This document shows positions 1 through 8,373 of a DNA stretch of 64,000 nt, in pieces. The notes under the pieces are model-generated. The model did no database searches and had not been told where the DNA came from. It saw only the letters and a list, made by a program, of their open reading frames with translations. The position numbers and the translations under genes are program-made. Source of the stretch: VRUE01 sp963705635. Its GTDB lineage: Bacteria; Actinomycetota; Thermoleophilia; Solirubrobacterales; 70-9. The DNA lies in the NCBI GenBank assembly GCA_963705635.1, contig CAVPKH010000001.1, forward strand, positions 711,991-775,990. Direction: 5' to 3'. Positions within the stretch are counted from its first letter, which is position 1; the number at the start of each line of letters is the position of its first letter.

Positions 1-276
1 GAATTCTCCGACGACAAGTTCATCGGGGCTCCGGGCCACATCAACATCTTCGACGGGGGGCTCGGCTTCGACTCCATCGCCGGCGGCAACCTCAACGACA
101 GCCTGAGTGGCGGCGCCGACAGCGACAAGATCGACGGCGGGCGCGGAAACGACATTCTCCGCGGCGGTTCTGCGGCGGACAAGCTGCTCGGCGGGCCGGG
201 CCGCGACACCCTGAGGGGCGAGGGCGGCAGCGACAAGCTGGTCGGCGGCCCCGGTAGGGACATCGAAAAGCAGTAG
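1..276 (+). CDS. C-terminal end of an RTX (hemolysin-type calcium-binding repeat) protein, 5' truncated
   Basis: The reading frame is open from base 1 to a TAG at 274-276, so the gene starts outside the window. The 91 visible residues are glycine/aspartate nonapeptides of the GGxGxDxLx type (for example GGRGNDILRGG and GGPGRDTLRGEGG). In RTX proteins these repeats bind Ca2+ and form a parallel beta-roll after secretion. No catalytic domain is visible in this part, so the job of the whole protein cannot be told. It ends 63 bp before the glycosylase gene. Confidence 0.75.
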   Translation, partial: EFSDDKFIGAPGHINIFDGGLGFDSIAGGNLNDSLSGGADSDKIDGGRGNDILRGGSAADKLLGGPGRDTLRGEGGSDKLVGGPGRDIEKQ

Positions 277-339
277 CGCCAGGCCGTAGCCTCGTCGGCC
301 GCGCGACGGCCGTGGCGCCGCTCGGGCAGGATCGCGCGC

Positions 340-927
340 ATGCAGTTCACGCGCTTGGAGCTGGAGGAGTTCCGCGGCCACGAGGTCGACGACCTCGTCG
401 GGCCGGGCCTGAGGCTGCTGTTCGTCGGCATCAACCCGGGCCTCTGGACGGCCGCGGTCGGAACCCACTTCGCCCACCCCACCAACCGCTTCTACCCGGC
501 GCTGGCCGCGGCCGGCATCACCGGTTACGAGGTTGATCGGGTCGCCGGGATGACCGCTGCCGATCGCGCCCATCTCGTCGCGCGGGGAGTCGGGATCACC
601 AATCTCGTGCGGCGCGCCACCGCGCGCGCCTCTGAGCTCTCGCGCGAGGAGCTGCGCGAGGGCGGCGCGCGGCTGCAGCGGTTCGTCGCCGATCACCGGC
701 CCGCGGTCGTTGCGATCGCCGGCGTCACCGCCTACCGCGACGCCTTCGGCGAGCGCGGCGCGGCCTTGGGCCGGCAGCCGGACACGCTTGACAGCGGGAT
801 CCGCTGGTCCGGCGCGGCGCTCTGGGTGGTCCCCAACCCAAGCGGGCTCAACGCCCACGAGACGGCCGCGACGCTCGCCGCCGCCTATGCGGCGCCGGCC
901 ACTGAGGCTGGCGTCATCGCTCCTTGA
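340..927 (+). CDS. mug: G/U mismatch-specific uracil-DNA glycosylase
   Basis: A 195-residue protein of the Mug/TDG family, which removes uracil or thymine mispaired with guanine by base flipping and leaves an abasic site for base-excision repair. It has both signature motifs of the family: GINPGL near residue 30 (water-activating Asn and active-site loop) and NPSGLN near residue 167 (the intercalating loop). The length fits a single-domain Mug enzyme. The ATG at 340 is preceded by a weak AGGAT. It appears monocistronic. Confidence 0.9.
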   Translation: MQFTRLELEEFRGHEVDDLVGPGLRLLFVGINPGLWTAAVGTHFAHPTNRFYPALAAAGITGYEVDRVAGMTAADRAHLVARGVGITNLVRRATARASELSREELREGGARLQRFVADHRPAVVAIAGVTAYRDAFGERGAALGRQPDTLDSGIRWSGAALWVVPNPSGLNAHETAATLAAAYAAPATEAGVIAP

Positions 928-1019
928 CGCCGCGGCGGCGAGGCGCCATAGCGGAGGCGGGCTGAGCCAATGTGCGGTCGGGAGGCGAGTTGTCTGTGCC
1001 CGGGCGGGCGCTACCGGTT

Positions 1020-2486
1020 CTAACCGGGCGAGTTGGGCCCTCGGATCGTGAATCGGCCCTTCGCCACGGGCCCCTTCAGGCCGGTCACCCCGATCGCCCT
1101 CGCCCGCAGGACGTGGTGGCCGAGCTTCACGTAGATCCGCAGCGGCGACCTGCAGCGACGGAATCTGCGGCGGTCGAGGCTGCAGACGAAGCCGCGGACT
1201 CTGCCATAGGGGCGAAGGCGGAAGGTGACCCTGCTGCCAGCCCCCTGGGTGCGTGACTGCCTGACGAAGTTGTCGCTGTGCAGGATCTTCATGCGCGGGC
1301 GCTTGGCGCTGCCGTGCCTCGGTCCCCCGCGGGCTTCCTCGATGTCGAAGGGGTTCGCGCTCGTCAAGATCATGCCCCGGGAGCCGACCGCGGCGCAGAA
1401 GTCGCCGCTCGGGCAAGAGATTCCGAAGAGGGCGTTGAATGGCTGGCCCTGGCTCCCGCTGGGAAGGAAGGGGATCAGGTTGGTTGCCGACCAAGAGCCC
1501 AGCGGGCCGGTTGGGTCCGTCGAGACGGCGACGTCGCCATTATTGTCGACGGCGGCGCAGCGCGAGCCAGCTGGGCAGGAGATGCCGGTAATCGGCACCG
1601 ACGGACCAGAGTTGACCTCACGCCAGCCCGGCGTGGGCGCGTTTGCATCGGCGGTCGAGAGGATGTTGCCCCGTGCGTTCCCGGCCAGGCAGAGGCTCCT
1701 TTCGGGGCAGTCGACAGCTTCCAGGTCCCCTGGCCCGCCCGGCGTTCCGATCTCCCTCCAGGCCGGGGTAGCGGCAGCGGGGTTGGCGGAGACGACGATC
1801 CTGCCCTGGTTCGCGACCGCGATGCAGAACGCGGGGCTGGGGCAGGAGACGGCCTGCAGGTCCAGTGACTCGTCAAGTTGGACCCGCACCGGGGAGATCG
1901 AGGCCGAGAGCGGGTTGCCGATGCCGATGATCTGACCGCCTCCGTCCGCGTCCGCCGCTCCGGCTCCTCCGGCCGCGACGGCCACACAGAACGTAGTGGT
2001 GGGGCAGGAGACGCTCTTCAGGTGGGTATCGGCGCCGTCTCCGTCGAGATCGGTTGCGCGCCAGGTCGAGGCACCGCCCCGCGGGTCTCCGGATGCGTAG
2101 AAATCGCCCGCATAGGTGACGGCAGCACACATCCCCGCCGTGGGACAGGAAACGGACTCGAAGGTGCCCGGCGAGGTCCGGTCCGCCTCGCCGGCCACGG
2201 TTCCGACGTAGGGCCCCGGCTTTGCGGTCTCGCTCTTCCAGGCTGCGGCCCCTCCGCCCGCGTTCTCAGAGCTGACGATCGTGCCCCGATTGCCGACGGC
2301 CACACAGGTGGAGGCCGTCGGGCACGAGACGCTGAAAAGGCTGTCGCCCTCCCTCTCACCGACCTCGACCTGTCTCGACTCCCAGGCCGCCACGGCGAGT
2401 GCCGATGAGCTGACTTGCATGAGCGGTGCAATCGTCACGGTCGCGATTGCGATAGCGAAGCAGCGGACGATCCACGCTAGTTGCAT
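1020..2486 (-). CDS. secreted protein with seven SCPxxxxC repeats, predicted beta-propeller
   Basis: 488 residues. The first 30 look like a Sec signal peptide (hydrophobic AIAIATVTIAPLM, then SSALA). The body has seven repeats of about 45-60 residues, each opening with a [S/D]CP-x4-C-x-A motif followed by a GxIxxSxxP strand and a Trp (for example SCPTASTCVAVGNRG and SCPSGDFCAAVGSRG). Seven such units with a conserved Cys pair per unit suggest a seven-bladed propeller with one disulfide per blade (inference). The last ~80 residues resemble an Ig-like domain common in secreted actinobacterial proteins (CSLDRRRFRRC and HVLRARAIG). Function is unknown; a surface or binding role is likely. Confidence 0.7.
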   Translation of the reverse strand: MQLAWIVRCFAIAIATVTIAPLMQVSSSALAVAAWESRQVEVGEREGDSLFSVSCPTASTCVAVGNRGTIVSSENAGGGAAAWKSETAKPGPYVGTVAGEADRTSPGTFESVSCPTAGMCAAVTYAGDFYASGDPRGGASTWRATDLDGDGADTHLKSVSCPTTTFCVAVAAGGAGAADADGGGQIIGIGNPLSASISPVRVQLDESLDLQAVSCPSPAFCIAVANQGRIVVSANPAAATPAWREIGTPGGPGDLEAVDCPERSLCLAGNARGNILSTADANAPTPGWREVNSGPSVPITGISCPAGSRCAAVDNNGDVAVSTDPTGPLGSWSATNLIPFLPSGSQGQPFNALFGISCPSGDFCAAVGSRGMILTSANPFDIEEARGGPRHGSAKRPRMKILHSDNFVRQSRTQGAGSRVTFRLRPYGRVRGFVCSLDRRRFRRCRSPLRIYVKLGHHVLRARAIGVTGLKGPVAKGRFTIRGPNSPG

Positions 2487-2583
2487 CGGCTCGGCCCAAC
2501 GGCGCGCAAGAAGTCCCCCTTTGGCATTGCCCTTGCTCGACGGTAGCGCGCTCTGCGCTGGATCGCCGTTCGCTTCGACTGAT

Positions 2584-2616
2584 CCGCTTCCGGCCGCTGG
2601 CGGATCTTGGAAGCGG
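2584..2616 (-). terminator. inverted repeat at the 3' end of the FAD monooxygenase gene
   Basis: CCGCTTCC (2584-2591) pairs with GGAAGCGG (2609-2616) around a 17-nt loop that itself holds a small GC hairpin. It lies 4 bp beyond the stop of the minus-strand monooxygenase gene. No clear T-tract is seen, as is usual for high-GC terminators. Confidence 0.45.
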
Positions 2617-2620
2617 TTCG

Positions 2621-4120
2621 CTACGCCGAAGCTGGCGGTCCGAACCAGGTGGTTAGCGCCTCAACGAGGCCCGGCTGGGTTAGGTCTCCGACCCAGGCCA
2701 CATATCCGTCGGGCCGGATCAACACGGCAGCGGGAGCGGTGACCGGGCCGAGTACCGGGAGCTCCCACTCGCCCTCATGGCTCGCTTCGATCAGCTGCAC
2801 CCGGTCGGCCCATCGGGTGATGTCGAAGCCGCCGGGCTCACCGAGGTTGAGCAACACCGGCTTGGCGCCGTGCAGCAGCTCGAAGACCCGCAGCGGGCCG
2901 TCGGCGGTCGCGAGGTCCAGGTCGGGCATGCGGCGGCCGAGCAGGGGGTGGCCCTCGCCGAGGTCGTAGTGAATGTCCAGCCCGGAGATCAGCCCGGCGA
3001 GCCGTTTGCGAGGCTCGTCCATGGTCGCCAGCTCCGAGACGACATCGACCAGGGCCTGCATGCGCTCGTCCCGGCGCTGGAGCGCGGCCTGAGCCATCGT
3101 GTGCTGGATCGCACGGGCAGCGACCGGGTGGCGCTCGTCTTGATATGTATCCAGGAGGCTCTCCGGGGAGGCCCCGTTGACCACCTGGGCCAGCTTCCAA
3201 CCCAGGTTCACCGCATCGCCCACACCGAGGCTGAGGCCCTGTCCACCCGCGGGGTAGTGCACGTGCGCCGAGTCGCCGGCGAGCAGGACTCGCCCCTCGC
3301 GGTAGGCCGCTGCCTGGCGGGTCATGTCGGTGAACCTGGAGATCCAGGTGGGATTGTGGACCCCGAAGTCGGTGCCGTAGACCGTGATCAGCGCCTCGCT
3401 CAGATCGCCCAGGCTGGGTTCGGCTGTGGCTCCGACCTGCTCCTCGGTCACCAGGACCCGTACGGGTCCCTGATCCGCATAGACCACCTCGCCGTCGCGG
3501 ATTTCGTACTCGACCCTGCCGAGGGAATGGATGCCAAGATCGTCGTGGCGGATGCCAAAATCCGGCTCCTCGGTCGTCTCGACCTCGGCGATCAGGTTGC
3601 TCCTGGTCGGGTCCCATCCGGGGAACTCGATGCCGGCTGCTTTGCGGATGACGCTGCGTCCTCCATCGCAGCCGACGAGATACCGCGCCCGCAGCGGCTG
3701 GTCGTCGGACAGCTCGACGTCGACGCCGGTGTCGTCCTGGGCGAAGCCCGTCACCTCGCATCCGTAGTAGATCCGCACCGGCACCTCGGCGATCCAGGCG
3801 GCCATGATCCGCTCGATCTGGTTCTGCCAGATCCCCAGCGAGTAGGGGTGGCGCGTCGGGAAGTCGCTCATCTCCAGCACGGTCGTGGCCAGCATCGCGG
3901 CCTGGGCCACCTGACCCTCGGCGAGGAAGCGATCGGCGACCCCACGCTGATCCAGCAGCTCGATCGTGCGCGCGTGAAAGCCACCGGCCCGTGAGCCGGC
4001 GAGCACGTGATCGGGACGCCGCTCAACGACCGCGACGTCGACCTCCGCCAAGGCCAGCTCAGCCGCCAGCATCATCCCCGCCGGACCGCCGCCGGCGATC
4101 ACCACTGCATGCTCGCTCAT
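2621..4120 (-). CDS. FAD-dependent aromatic-ring hydroxylase (PheA/TfdB-type monooxygenase)
   Basis: 499 residues. The N-terminus has the Rossmann FAD-binding fingerprint AGGGPAGMMLAAELAL. A DG-type motif occurs near residue 160 (VGCDGGRSVIRKAAG), and GDSAHVHYPAGGQGLSLGVGD near residue 285 is the second FAD-ribityl-binding motif of class A flavoprotein monooxygenases. The C-terminal third is the thioredoxin-like tail typical of phenol hydroxylase-like members. These enzymes insert one oxygen atom into aromatic substrates using NAD(P)H; the substrate here is unknown. The reading frame is open to 4309, but homology begins at the ATG at 4120, which has GGAG upstream. Confidence 0.85.
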   Translation of the reverse strand: MSEHAVVIAGGGPAGMMLAAELALAEVDVAVVERRPDHVLAGSRAGGFHARTIELLDQRGVADRFLAEGQVAQAAMLATTVLEMSDFPTRHPYSLGIWQNQIERIMAAWIAEVPVRIYYGCEVTGFAQDDTGVDVELSDDQPLRARYLVGCDGGRSVIRKAAGIEFPGWDPTRSNLIAEVETTEEPDFGIRHDDLGIHSLGRVEYEIRDGEVVYADQGPVRVLVTEEQVGATAEPSLGDLSEALITVYGTDFGVHNPTWISRFTDMTRQAAAYREGRVLLAGDSAHVHYPAGGQGLSLGVGDAVNLGWKLAQVVNGASPESLLDTYQDERHPVAARAIQHTMAQAALQRRDERMQALVDVVSELATMDEPRKRLAGLISGLDIHYDLGEGHPLLGRRMPDLDLATADGPLRVFELLHGAKPVLLNLGEPGGFDITRWADRVQLIEASHEGEWELPVLGPVTAPAAVLIRPDGYVAWVGDLTQPGLVEALTTWFGPPASA

Positions 4121-4222
4121 CGCCACGCTCCGCACGACCCATGCGTCAAGGAAAAAACAGGCATTTTCGCCACTCCCATCTCCGAAGGTTCTGGCTTGCG
4201 GCTGGGCATTATGCGGACGACC

Positions 4223-4243
4223 GGGGGCTTGAAACAAGCCCCC
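4223..4243. other. 9-bp perfect hairpin in the divergent intergenic region
   Basis: GGGGGCTTG / CAAGCCCCC with an AAA loop, followed by an AT-rich CTATAAATTG. It sits in the 353-bp non-coding stretch 4121-4473 between the monooxygenase (minus) and the DGPF gene (plus). Apart from this hairpin and the promoter at 4379-4405, nothing else was recognised in that stretch. It could be an attenuator, an operator or part of a small RNA. Confidence 0.4.
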
Positions 4244-4378
4244 CAGGTGGCTATAAATTGGAGGTGGAAAGGCGTGGGTGCCCCTCTTTTCGTCCTCGCG
4301 AGGCGGCATCGGCCCTTCGCAGCGAGTGAAGTGGTCCTTGCCACCGGGCTGCGCGCTGTCCCGGGGATTCGCGAGTCG

Positions 4379-4405
4379 TGTCGATTTCGACGGCCCTCGT
4401 TCGTC
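4379..4405 (+). promoter_or_regulatory. putative ECF42-type promoter of the DGPF gene
   Basis: TGTCGA (4379-4384), a 17-bp spacer, then CGTC (4402-4405). The same arrangement with the same spacing precedes the second DGPF gene, which is in an operon with an ECF sigma factor (13297-13323, minus strand). From memory, ECF42 promoters are reported with TGTCGA at -35 and CG(A/T)C at -10. The distance from CGTC to the ATG at 4474 leaves a leader of about 60 nt. Confidence 0.65.
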
Positions 4406-4473
4406 GTAGTGGGTAGAGGCGGGAATATCGGGGTATGCCGAGCTTCCGCGATGACGACCGAAAGGACAGCGAG

Positions 4474-4902
4474 ATGAGAGTGATGGCGATAGTCAAGGCG
4501 AGCGAGGACTCCGAGGCCGGCGTGATGCCGAGCGAGGAGCTGCTTGCCGCGATGGGCGAGTTCAACGAGGAGATGGTCAAGGCTGGGGTGTTGCAGGCGG
4601 GGGAGGGCCTGCAGCCGACCGCGAAGGGCGCCCGGGTCAGCTTCGGCGGCGATGGTGAGCGGACCGTGACCGACGGCCCCTTCGCCGAGACCAAGGAGCT
4701 GATCGCCGGCTACTGGCTGATGCAGGTGGGCTCCTTCGAGGAGGCGGTGGACTGGATCAAGCGCTGCCCCAACCCGCACAGCGAGCCAGGTGAGATCGAA
4801 ATTCGCCAGATCTTCGAGGCGGAGGACTTCGGCGAGGAGCTCACGCCGGAGCTGCGTGAGCAGGAGGAGCGCATCCGGGCGCAGGCGGAGCAGAACCAGT
4901 AG
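4474..4902 (+). CDS. YCII/DGPF-domain protein
   Basis: 142 residues from the ATG at 4474, which follows AAAGGACAG; an upstream ATG at 4435 lacks a ribosome site and adds unlike residues. The protein begins MRVMAIVKASEDSEAG and has the eponymous DGPF motif (TDGPFAETKE) near residue 70 and a C-terminal EIRQIF strand, as in YCII-related (dimeric alpha/beta barrel) proteins. The biochemical role of DGPF proteins is not established. The same family member lies next to the ECF sigma gene at 12.9 kb, and both have matching promoters, so this gene is probably a target of that sigma factor. Confidence 0.85.
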   Translation: MRVMAIVKASEDSEAGVMPSEELLAAMGEFNEEMVKAGVLQAGEGLQPTAKGARVSFGGDGERTVTDGPFAETKELIAGYWLMQVGSFEEAVDWIKRCPNPHSEPGEIEIRQIFEAEDFGEELTPELREQEERIRAQAEQNQ

Positions 4903-4975
4903 CGGGCCGGACGGCGCGGCGGGCGAGCCGAGCACGAGGGCGACGCCCGCCGCGCCGTCGCTGCGGCTTTGAGGA

Positions 4976-5416
4976 TTAGTCGGCCCGATTGAGCGATTGC
5001 TCGCGCTGGCGGACGCGTTCGCTCGCGCGTTCCTTGGAGCTTGCCGGCACCCAGCTCGAGAGCTGCGAGCGGTGGTCGGCCAGCCAGCGGTAGCCGCCGG
5101 CGGTGGGTCCCGGGAGCTTCGCCAAGGCGACGGCTGGGAGCCGCCCGCCGGGCAGCAAGCGCAGCAATGGCGGGAGCGCGGCGCCTCCCGACTGGCGTGC
5201 GCCGATGGGGGAGACCAGGTGCCACGAAGCCATGCGCTCGGTGGGTGAGAGGTCCGCGAGAAGGTCATCGGCCTCGGCTCGCTGCAGAGCGATCGGCCGC
5301 AGGCGCACGGCGCGGTCCCAGCTCAGCAGGACGGCGAGGACCCACTTGCACAAGCCGCAGTCGGCGTCGTAGAGGATCAGCCAGCGTTGCCGTCCTGCGC
5401 CGCCGGGCAGCGACAC
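4976..5416 (-). CDS. DCC-family (DUF393) thiol-disulfide oxidoreductase-like protein
   Basis: 146 residues starting at a GTG. The N-terminus LILYDADCGLCKWVL carries the DxxCxxC motif that names the DCC family; two cysteines in a thioredoxin-like setting suggest redox activity. It lies 10 bp downstream of the DUF2867 gene on the same strand, so the two probably form one transcript divergent from the TetR regulator. Confidence 0.8.
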   Translation of the reverse strand: MSLPGGAGRQRWLILYDADCGLCKWVLAVLLSWDRAVRLRPIALQRAEADDLLADLSPTERMASWHLVSPIGARQSGGAALPPLLRLLPGGRLPAVALAKLPGPTAGGYRWLADHRSQLSSWVPASSKERASERVRQREQSLNRAD

Positions 5417-5426
5417 GGCGATCCGG

Positions 5427-6026
5427 CTAGGCCTGCGTCGGCGTCGCGGCAGCGTCGCGCGCTCGCCAGGCCCGCTCCGCTTCGCGCAGCATCGGCGGGT
5501 ACACGATCAGGTGCCGGAAGGGCTTGATCGCGGCCATGTAGGCGGATCCGAAAAGTCCGTTTGGCTTCACCAGGACGGCCATCCGGGCGCGGAAGCCCCC
5601 GCTCTCGTCCTGGACCCTGCCGATGTGCATGACCCCGTGCATGGTCCCGTTGGCGATCTCCGCCGCAAACTCGTCCTCGAGCAGGTAGAGCGAGGTGAAG
5701 GGGAGCGCATCGAAGCTGGGGCAGGGGGTCTCGAGGAGGTCCGCCGGCAAGCGGTCGCGGAGCGTCGGCACCCTGGAGCCGAGGCCGGCGTCCGGGTCGT
5801 CCCAGCCGAGCAGCTCCCCGAGCTTCCAGCGGATCGCGAAGAGGGTGCGGACGGCGCTGGAGGAGCTCTGCGACGGGTCCTGCGAGGTGATCATCTGCAC
5901 CAGCGGAGGGAAGTCGTCCGGACCGCCCGACCCGGGCAGCTCCCAGACGTCCTCGAGCCGGAAGTCGCTGGTGAACTCGTGGATGCGCCAGGGCTGGGAA
6001 GCGTGTGCGCTGTTCGGCAGCCTCAT
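5427..6026 (-). CDS. DUF2867 family protein
   Basis: 199 residues. The ATG at 6026 has a clear GGAGG seven bases upstream. The sequence has the conserved tail YMAAIKPFRHLIVYPPMLR and an internal LGELLGW block typical of DUF2867 proteins, whose biochemical activity is unknown. It is the first gene of a two-gene unit with the DCC protein. A 30-bp dyad directly upstream (6035-6064) is shared with the divergent TetR gene, so the unit is probably repressed by that TetR protein. Confidence 0.8.
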   Translation of the reverse strand: MRLPNSAHASQPWRIHEFTSDFRLEDVWELPGSGGPDDFPPLVQMITSQDPSQSSSSAVRTLFAIRWKLGELLGWDDPDAGLGSRVPTLRDRLPADLLETPCPSFDALPFTSLYLLEDEFAAEIANGTMHGVMHIGRVQDESGGFRARMAVLVKPNGLFGSAYMAAIKPFRHLIVYPPMLREAERAWRARDAAATPTQA

Positions 6027-6034
6027 TCGTGGAC

Positions 6035-6064
6035 CTCCATCTATACGGTAGCGTATGGATGGAG
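6035..6064. promoter_or_regulatory. 30-bp near-perfect palindrome, TetR operator
   Basis: Two half-sites CTCCATC(T/C)ATACG face each other around the centre at 6049-6050. Comparing the segment with its own reverse complement gives only a few central mismatches. It lies 9 bp before the DUF2867 start codon (minus strand) and 57 bp before the TetR start (plus strand). This is the usual position for a TetR-family operator controlling both genes. Confidence 0.7.
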
Positions 6065-6120
6065 ACTAGGCATGATCCACGGCGGTGTCAAATCCGCCCG
6101 GGGAAGGGATCGAGTAGGCG

Positions 6121-6684
6121 ATGGCAGTGACCCGCACGCCACGCGGCAGCTGGATAGAGGAGGGCCTGCGGGCGCTTGCCGCCGGCGGCCCGGACGCCGT
6201 CCGGATCGAGCCGCTGGCGAAGGCGCTTGGCGTCACCAAGGGCGGCTTCTACTGGCACTTCGACGACCGTCGGGCGCTGCTCGACGAGATGCTCAACGCC
6301 TGGGAGCGGCTGAGCGTCGACGAGGTGATCGAGCGGGTCGAGAGCGGGGACGGTGACGGCAGGGCCAAGCTGCGGCGGCTGTTCACGCTCGCCTCCTCCG
6401 GCGACCGCTTGCTGAAGATCGACCTCGCGGTTCGCGATTGGGCCCGGCGCGAGCCGGCGGTCGCCGAGCGCCTCCGCCGCGTCGACAACCGGCGAATGGA
6501 GTACATGCGCTCCTTGTTCGGGGACTTCTGCCAGGACGAGGACGACGTCGAGGCCCGCTGCACGCTCGCCTTCTCGCTCTTCATCGGCAGTCACTTCATG
6601 GCAGCCGATCACGGTCGGCGCAGTCGCGCGGACGCGCTGGAGCTGGCCATGAGGTGGCTCGAGGCCGGCCCCGGCGCGTCCTGA
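6121..6684 (+). CDS. TetR/AcrR-family transcriptional regulator
   Basis: 187 residues. The N-terminal helix-turn-helix reads IEPLAKALGVTKGGFYWHF (residues ~30-48), the typical TetR recognition helix ending in YWHF. The variable C-terminal helical domain should bind a small ligand that cannot be identified. The gene is divergent from the DUF2867-DCC pair, with a strong palindrome between them. Confidence 0.9.
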   Translation: MAVTRTPRGSWIEEGLRALAAGGPDAVRIEPLAKALGVTKGGFYWHFDDRRALLDEMLNAWERLSVDEVIERVESGDGDGRAKLRRLFTLASSGDRLLKIDLAVRDWARREPAVAERLRRVDNRRMEYMRSLFGDFCQDEDDVEARCTLAFSLFIGSHFMAADHGRRSRADALELAMRWLEAGPGAS

Positions 6685-6787
6685 TTCAGGGCATGGCGGC
6701 GGTTGGGCCGGGACTACCGGCGCTTCGTCAAGGCAAGGCGCCGATCGTCCTGGGATCGACCTGGGTGAACAGCGAGAAACAGGCCGG

Positions 6788-7366
6788 TCAGCAGGCGTGG
6801 TTTGCGGTGGCTCTCGCGTTTCTCAGCCTGCCCTGGATCTTCACCCTCTGTTTGTGCCCGCTGGCTTTTTTCAGCTGGCCTTTGAGCTTGCTGATTTGCT
6901 GCCGAGCCGTGAGGCACTTCGCGGATGGGATGGAGACGGCGGGCGGGGTCGGGATTGCCGGAGCCGGTACGACCGGGGCGGGCGGGAGGGGTGGTGGCGC
7001 AGGGGCATCCATTCGAAAGTCCCACGACCCAACTTCCACGCCTTCGACGTACCAGGAGACAAAATGAGTCCCCGCTTCTCCCGTGACAATGGAGTTGACG
7101 TAGAGAACACCGCCTTCAGCGAGTTCTTCGTCCCCGCAAAGAACGTCTTCATTCGGGAATTCGATGCAGATTTCGTATTCCGTGTTGGCGCTTGATTCAA
7201 AGAAGGCCCCTGGAAAGTCGCCCAGCTGGCACACGTGCGCAGGGGTTGGGGTGTCTGCCAGGTCGTCACAGCCGACATAAGTTTTGAATTCGGCGGCGGA
7301 TGCTGGCAGCGGGCTCAACAGCATGGGCGCGGCTGCAAGCAGCAGGCCAAAAAGCAATCGCTTCAT
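6788..7366 (-). CDS. secreted hypothetical protein with a Pro-rich linker
   Basis: 192 residues from the ATG at 7366 (a TTG at 7375 is possible). MKRLLFGLLLAAAPMLLSPLPASA is a clear Sec signal peptide with an AxA cleavage site. Next comes a ~100-residue domain with four cysteines and strand-like blocks (YEICIEFPNEDVLCGDEE), a proline/alanine linker, and a basic helical tail (QISKLKGQLKKASG) that could form a coiled coil. I do not recognise the family. Base composition is less GC-rich than in the neighbours, which may mean recent acquisition. Confidence 0.65.
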   Translation of the reverse strand: MKRLLFGLLLAAAPMLLSPLPASAAEFKTYVGCDDLADTPTPAHVCQLGDFPGAFFESSANTEYEICIEFPNEDVLCGDEELAEGGVLYVNSIVTGEAGTHFVSWYVEGVEVGSWDFRMDAPAPPPLPPAPVVPAPAIPTPPAVSIPSAKCLTARQQISKLKGQLKKASGHKQRVKIQGRLRNARATANHAC

Positions 7367-7505
7367 CTCTGCCAACCTGCCTCTCAGTTATCGATTAATC
7401 GAGCTTTACGGAGGTAGGTAATACCACGGCGGCGCTCCCTGTGGCCCGCCGCTCGCCTTGCCCCTCAACGCGTTTGACAGAGCCGAGCTCGAGTGAAGCC
7501 CGGCC

Positions 7506-7522
7506 ATTACCTGCGAGGTAAT
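7506..7522. promoter_or_regulatory. perfect 17-bp palindromic operator of the XRE regulator
   Basis: ATTACCTGCGAGGTAAT: 7-bp arms around GCG, 14 bp before the ATG of the XRE regulator. A half-site AGGTAAT lies at 7416-7422, and a degenerate copy overlaps the regulator's stop codon at 8358-8374. Autoregulation is the simplest reading. Confidence 0.6.
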
Positions 7523-7536
7523 CGAGGACCGGCCGC

Positions 7537-8373
7537 ATGGCGGTTAGAGTCGGCCGCTCTGAGATGGCGACGGCAAGCTCCCCACCCGGGGTCGGGTCGC
7601 TGCTGCGCGAGTGGCGCGGGCGGCGACGGCGCACCCAGCTTGACCTGGCCCTTGACGCCGGCATCTCGGCACGGCACCTGAGCTTTGTCGAGACCGGCCG
7701 TTCGCGGCCGAGCGCCGAGATGGTGCTGCTGCTGGCCGAGCAGCTCGAAGTCCCCTTCCGCGAGCGCAACCAGATGCTGCTCGCCGCCGGCCACGCGCCG
7801 ATCTTTCCCGAGCGCTCGCTGGACGAGCCGGAGATGGCGCCGGTGCGGGAGGCGCTCGACGTGATCCTCAGCGGCCACGAACCCAATCCGGCAGTCGTCG
7901 TCGACCGTGGCTGGAACTTGGTCGCCGCCAACTCGGCGATGGGAGCGCTGGCCGAGCAGGTGGACCCGGCGCTGCTCGAGCCGCCCGTCAACGTGATGCG
8001 GGTCGGCCTGCACCCGCGGGGCCTGGCCGCCGGAATCGCCAACCTGGGCGAGGTGCGGGCCTACTTCGTCGGGCGGCTCGAACGCCAGGTCGCGCTCAGC
8101 GGGGACGGTGACCTGGCCGCGCTGCTCGCCGAGGTCGCCGCCTACCCGGCGCCGGCCTACGAGCACGATCCGGCCTCCGAGGTGGCCGCTGGGAACATCC
8201 TCACGCCGATGATGCGGATGAGGGGGCCCGGCGGCGGCGAGCTGTCGTTCTTCTTCACCGTCGCCACCTTCGGCACCGCGGTCGAGGTGACGACCTCGGA
8301 GCTGTCGATCGAGCTCGGGTTTCCCGCCGACGTCGCGACCGCCGCAGCGCTGCAAAAGCTACCTCGGGGGTAA
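7537..8373 (+). CDS. XRE-family regulator with MmyB-like ligand-binding domain
   Basis: 278 residues. The helix-turn-helix is at residues ~20-75 (RRRRTQLDLALDAGISARHL, then FVETGRSRPS). A C-terminal domain of about 170 residues follows, with the MmyB-type start (NPAVVVDRGWNLVAANSA) and the late TFGTAVEVTTSELSIELGFP segment; related domains bind fatty-acid-like ligands. A later ATG at 7564 is an alternative start. The oxidoreductase gene follows 57 bp downstream, and a second operator-like site lies between them, so the two are probably co-regulated. Confidence 0.9.
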   Translation: MAVRVGRSEMATASSPPGVGSLLREWRGRRRRTQLDLALDAGISARHLSFVETGRSRPSAEMVLLLAEQLEVPFRERNQMLLAAGHAPIFPERSLDEPEMAPVREALDVILSGHEPNPAVVVDRGWNLVAANSAMGALAEQVDPALLEPPVNVMRVGLHPRGLAAGIANLGEVRAYFVGRLERQVALSGDGDLAALLAEVAAYPAPAYEHDPASEVAAGNILTPMMRMRGPGGGELSFFFTVATFGTAVEVTTSELSIELGFPADVATAAALQKLPRG

